Shown one piece after another: positions 59,471 to 64,000 of a stretch of DNA of 64,000 bases. The position numbers and the translations under genes were made by a program. Position 1 is the first letter of the stretch, and every line of letters starts with the position of its first letter. The notes beneath the pieces were generated by a model. That model had not been told where the DNA came from and ran no database searches. It was given only the letters and a program-made list of their open reading frames with translations. The stretch spans positions 35,047,501-35,111,500 of the forward strand of contig NC_134109.1 of the NCBI RefSeq assembly GCF_040939455.1, read 5' to 3'. The DNA is from Microcebus murinus. Taxonomy: Eukaryota; Chordata; Mammalia; Primates; Cheirogaleidae.

Positions 59471-60117
59471 TGTGAACTAAAATAAAATCCTAACCCCCCT
59501 GCCAACTGAAAAGACCCCCTCTTGGCCAACAGGACCCTAGAAAAACCTTACAACTGAGTTCCTGGCCATGAAGGAAAGGGAGATAAGGCACACCTAGTTA
59601 TACATCCTCTCTTTTGGAGTTTAGATGCAACAAATGATCAGCATGAATGTTAAAACAAGAGATCACAATATTGACAAAACAGAATCTTTCTGACAACAAG
59701 ATACTAAATTATTAACAGGCCCTAAGGCCATACAGGACAAAGGTTAAATCACCTGCAAGCCATCAATATGCTTGAGGGACCACTTGAGTGGTTATATTGT
59801 GGTTTGTCTCTAACAGATTTCTTTATCTTTAAACATTCCAAGCCTCTAGACAAAGCTCTATTTCTTTAACCAATTACAAAGAGATGTCCCACCTTTTCTG
59901 GCCAAATCAATGTACACCTTCCATTTATTTATTTATGATTTACCTATAATTCTTGTCTCCCTAAAATGTATAAAACCAAACTGTAACCTGACAGCCTTGA
60001 GACCACTTGGCTCAAGACATCTGGGGCATGACTCCCCAAGCCATGGTAACACATATTCAGCTCAGAATAAACTTCTTTAAATTATCTTACGGAGTTTGGG
60101 GTTGTTTTCCATTAACA
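59471..60117 (+). mobile_element. Solitary LTR (endogenous retrovirus, probably class I) inside a MIR
   Basis: Starts TGTGAACTAAAATAAAATCC and ends TTTTCCATTAACA. Flanks TATG (59467-59470) and TAGG (60118-60121) differ by one base, fitting a 4-bp duplication of TAGG in the MIR. TATA-like TGTATAAAACC lies at 59968 and AATAAA at 60067, giving plus orientation. 647 bp, no internal viral region. Confidence 0.75.
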
Positions 60118-60190
60118 TAGGCACTATCTCCACTGTGAACATAAGAAAACTTAGGTAAGAAGTGATTTAACTTGACTAAGGTTTGTACAC
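60118..60190 (-). repeat. MIR, right part
   Basis: TAGGCACTATCTCCACTGTG and AAGTGATTTAACTTGACTAA continue the MIR. Confidence 0.65.
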
Positions 60191-60350
60191 CTGCTCAGCA
60201 GCCAAGACAAGACAGAAACCATTGATACATTGACAGATTTTGTCCTCAAACCACTACTAGCTATGATCCAAGACGAGAAGTCTGTTTGTTCTCTAATTTT
60301 AGTTTTTTTATTTTTATGTTCTACAGAGAAGGAAACAATTTCACTGATCT

Positions 60351-62484
60351 AATTGAATGGGGAAAAATTGAAAGCATTGCCACTTAGAACTAGAACAAGA
60401 CAAGGTTGCCCACTATCTCCACTTCTGTTTAACATAGTGCTGGAAGTCCTCGCTACAGCAATTAGGCAGGAGAGCGGATTTAAGGGCGTCCAAATGGGAA
60501 CGGAAGAGATCAAACTCTCACTCTTTGATGATGACATGATATCATACCTAGAAAACCGCAAGGATTCAACCAAGAGATGCCTTGAACTGATAAATGAATT
60601 TGGTAAAGTCTCAGGATACAAAATCAATACACAGAAATCAGAGGCATTCACATACGCCAACAACAGTGCAAGTGAGAACCAAATCAAAGACTCAATTCCC
60701 TTCAAAATAGCAACAAAGAAAATAAAGTACCTTAGAATATATTTAACTAAGGAGGTAAAAGACCTCTACAGGGAAAACTATGAAACACTGAAGAAGGAAA
60801 CAGCAGAGGACGTACACAGATGGAAGAATATACCATGCTCATGGGTCGGCAGAATTGACATTGTTAAAATGTCTATACTACACAAAGCAACCTACAGACT
60901 CAATGCAGTCCCTATCAAAATACCATCATCATTTTTCACAGATATAGAGAAAATAATTTTACGCTTCTTATGGAACCAGAGAAGACCCTGTATAGCAAAA
61001 GCAATCCTAGGCAATAGAAACAAAATAGGAGGTATCAATTTACCAGGCATCAAACTATACTACAAGGCTACAGTCATTAAAACAGTTTTTCACTGGCACA
61101 AGAACAGGGACATTGACCAGTGGAACAGAACAGAGAACCCAGGTATAAAACCATCCTCATATAGCCAACTAATCTTTGACAAAGCAGACATAAACATACA
61201 CTGGGGAAAAGAATGCTTATTCAATAAATGGTACTGGGAAAACTGGATAGCCACATGTAGAAGACTGAAACAAGACCCACACCTTTCACCTCTCACAAAA
61301 ATCAGCTCACGCTGGGTAACAGACTCGAACCTTAGGTGTGAAACTATTAGAGTTCTAGAGGAAAATGTTGGAAATACTCTTCTAGACATCGGCCTAGGCA
61401 AAGAATTTATGAAGAAGACCCCAAAGGCAATCACAACAGCAACAAAAATAAACAAATGGGACCTGATCAAATTAAAAAGCTCCTGCACAGCCAAAGAAAC
61501 TGTCAAGAGAGCAAACAGACAACCCGCAGAATGGGAGAAAATTTTTACAAGCTACACATCCGATAAAGGGCTCATAACTGGAATCTATTTAGAACTCAGG
61601 AAAATCAGCAAGAAAAAAAATCAAACAACCCCATCAAAAAATGGGCAAAGGACATGAACAGAAACGTTTCAAAAGAAGACAGAATAATGGCCAACAAACA
61701 TATGAAAAAATGCTCAACATCTCTAATCATCAGGGAAATGCAAATCAAAACCACAATGAGATATCACTTAACTCCAGTAAGAGTGGCCTTTATCAAAAAG
61801 TCCCCAAACAATAAATGCTGGCGTGGATGCGGAGAGAGAGGAACACTCTTACACTGTTGTTGGGACTGCAAACTAGTTCAACCTCTGTGGAAAGCGATAT
61901 GGAGATATCTCAAAGCGATACAAGTGGATCTACCATTTGATCCAGCAATCCTACTACTGGGCATCTACTCAAAAGATCAAAAGTCACTTTATGAAAAAGA
62001 CACCTGCACTCGAATGTTTATAGCAGCACAATTCACAATTGCAAAGCTGTGGAAACAACCCAAGTGCCCATCAATTCATGAGTGGATTAATAAAATGTGG
62101 TATATGTATACCATGGAGTACTACTCAGCTTTAAGAAACAGTGGTGCTATAGCACCTCGTGTATAGAGCTGGAACCCATTCTACTAAGTGAAGTATCTCA
62201 AGAATGGAAAAATAAGCACCACATGTACTTACCAGCAAAATGATATTAACGGATCAACACTTAAGTGGACATATAGGAGTAACATTTATCAGGTGTCAGG
62301 CAGGTGGGAGGGGGAGGAGGGGATGGGTATACAACCACAACGAGGAAGATGTTCAACGTTTGGGGGATAGACAAGCTTGAAGCTCTGACTCAAGGTGGGG
62401 GGGGGGGGCATGGGAAATATACATAACTTTAATACTTGTACCTCCATAATAAGGTAAAATAACAAAATAAAAGTTTAAAAAAAT
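60351..62484 (+). mobile_element. Lemur L1, 5'-truncated within the ORF2 reverse-transcriptase domain
   Basis: A 2.1-kb L1 tail: RT palm to ORF2 end, 3' UTR with a G-rich block (G12 at 62397-62408) and an A-rich end. Its last kilobase is shared with the copy at 13817-14881. The 5' truncation falls just before the RT motif [13 protein letters not shown] could not find a convincing target-site duplication. Confidence 0.93.
60353..62166 (+). pseudogene. L1 ORF2 C-terminal part, one frameshift
   Basis: ORF2p is the L1 endonuclease/reverse transcriptase. An open frame of 434 codons (60353-61657) covers the RT palm ([19 protein letters not shown]), the catalytic motif as LFDDDM near 60520-60537 where LFADDM is usual, and the thumb and C-terminal part ([36 protein letters not shown]). 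The frame is lost at an A-tract near 61610-61620 and continues at 61654-62166 with the C-terminal Cys/His segment ([18 protein letters not shown]) and the end block [16 protein letters not shown]. The endonuclease and N-terminal RT are absent, so it cannot be active. Confidence 0.9.
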
Positions 62485-63719
62485 CTTTACAGTTATTAGT
62501 CTACTTTAACATTTTTCCCTAAGAAAAATAACATGAAAGTTCAGCTAATACAAAAAGGCCCCATAGTTTAAAAATCGGGTGGAGGGTAGGTAGTGGGTAG
62601 AGGCAGGAATAATCAAACAGCTTCAAGGACAAAAACCATGTTCCACACCAGAACACATTTACAGTTGCTCATCTTGAATTCAACTAACATCTAACTGCAG
62701 CAATCAGCCAAGCTTGGCAAATTAAAATAACAGTAATTTTGACAGATTATCTTCTATAAATATTCAAATATGGACGTTTGTGTTTATGCAAGGGTCTCCA
62801 CGTGCCAATCAAAATGCTTTGTTTAGGAACCTAAAATTGAGGGGTTTTTTTCACCCATTTGTAGAAATCCCCTGAAACCTTAACTTTGATTTTACCCTAA
62901 GAGTCCAATTATCTGTCTACTCATAGCCTAAATTAAAACTTTAAGGTTAACATTGATATAAGTATCAACAGACAAAAAGGAACCTAGAACCTTTCAAAAT
63001 TTAAGTCTGTAAAGATGAAAGAAAAGATCCAGGAAAGGAGGGAAAGGCAGAGAGGAGATCTTAAAGGATGGCAACTGAATAAAGAATAAAAGATTAACTT
63101 TTCATTTGTGTGAGCACGTATGCCTTAGGAAAAGTAAAATCCAGATGCAAAAAGCAATTAACAAGTTCATAACTTTGGGCTTTATTCAAAGTTCCATTGA
63201 GAAAAACTGCCATTTATTTGGCTGAAGGCAAGACCCTATGCTTTGATAATAAGTACATGAAACTATCAAAAGTTGAAAAATGAAATTCAAACCAAACATA
63301 CTTTCTAAAATCCATAGATACCCAATCATCAAAAGCAATCAATAAATAAGAACAACATTGGCTTTAATGAAGGCAAGCTATCAAATCCATGAATTTGCTA
63401 ATTGTTCTATCCTATCCCCTATTACTCAGTTTCCCTTAAACATGTGCACAAATATTGAAAAGCTCAGACCTTCCAGGAAAACTACAAGTGAAAGGCATCC
63501 CTCTGCATCCAGGGCAGCATTAAATTATGGAAGAAAACTCAACCTATTCAGAGGCATATACCCCTCTAGTCCCACCTGGAGAGAAAAAGTTATAAATATT
63601 TCTACTAAGATTGCTCAGTATATTTCTAGACAATTAGGTAGGCTTGCAAGAAACTTACTTTATGATCATTCACCACTCAGTCATACAAACTCACGTATAA
63701 CATTGGATCCAAGCCAAAC

Positions 63720-63907
63720 CATTGGTTCTCAAAGCAGGGAAGGAAAGAGAAAAGTCTGATATGGGTACCAATAGTTTCAGCCTCTCCTGGGAACTTGTTA
63801 GAAATATAGAATCTCAGGCCCTACCCAGGGACATATTGGATCAGAATCTGCATTTTAACAAGATCCCCGAATGATTCATACACACATTAAAATTTAAGAA
63901 GCTCTGC
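63720..63907 (-). repeat. MER5-type hAT element
   Basis: CATTGGTTCTCAAAGCAGGG at the left, TGGGAACTTGTTAGAAATAT and 'GAATCTGCATTTTAACAAGA' inside, AAAATTTAAGAAGCTCTGC at the right. Confidence 0.75.
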
Positions 63908-64000
63908 AGGAAGGAAAATATCTGAATGAAAGAGAAGGTATAATCTTCTTTTCAAAGATTGCTTTCCACTACAGACCCCTGTTTGACTAATAGGCAACAC

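Noticed and set aside
61090..61506. 138-residue minus-strand ORF
   Set aside because: Shadow of the L1 ORF2 frame on the plus strand; the same applies to the antisense ORF at 60349-60705.
62397..62408. G12 run considered as a functional element
   Set aside because: It is part of the G-rich block of the lemur L1 3' UTR, also present in the copy near 14808.

Overview
The window looks like nuclear DNA from a strepsirrhine primate, most likely a lemur. It is AT-rich and packed with primate repeats. Several Alu copies carry the longer A-rich linker between their two arms (around TTAATTGGCCAAC and AAAAATATATA) that marks lemur Alus. The two youngest LINE-1 copies share a distinctive 3' UTR, and there are TTAA-flanked DNA transposons of a kind known to have been recently active in mouse lemurs. 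This species inference comes from repeat diagnostics read by eye, not from a database search.

One real gene part is present: the first coding exon of FUT8 (alpha-1,6-fucosyltransferase) on the minus strand, 29495-29918. It has a clear acceptor (AG at 29919-29920), 221 nt of 5' UTR with three upstream ORFs, an ATG at 29697-29695, 67 codons plus two bases, and a GTAGGT donor at 29494. Everything else is most simply FUT8 intron: 1-29494 is the intron downstream of this exon and 29919-64000 the intron upstream of it. I found no other exon.

Downstream intron (1-29494): MIR and MLT1 fragments; a Tigger1 element with a MER1 element nested in it (1910-4430); a fresh lemur Alu (5824-6156); a MER1 copy (6433-6737); a mariner deletion derivative with both ends (9277-9879); a hAT relic with transposase remains (10161-11690); a 5'-truncated lemur L1 with target-site duplications (13817-14881); an MLT1 LTR (16810-17345); a TTAA-flanked piggyBac-like element (18133-18525); an old L1 (about 21640-24910) interrupted by a short tailed insert whose tail has grown into a microsatellite (23738-24036); another old L1 split by an MST LTR (26650-27640); and a second TTAA-flanked element (29051-29336) only 158 bp from the FUT8 donor.

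Upstream intron (29919-64000): a repeat-poor block next to the exon; a MER2-like element; a full-length Charlie3/MER1-type hAT element with 8-bp duplications and a broken transposase (34619-37272) and its short relative at 40917-41298; a solitary LTR inserted in a TCTA microsatellite (41831-42322); many Alus; an EIF1AX retrocopy (48315-49250); further solitary LTRs, including one that splits a MIR (59471-60117); a very small tailed insert (56425-56507); and a lemur L1 with a long open ORF2 segment (60351-62484).

I see no operon, CRISPR array, tRNA or rRNA gene and no evidence of a novel gene system. The interest lies in insertion history, in transposons close to a conserved exon, and in the uORF-bearing FUT8 leader.
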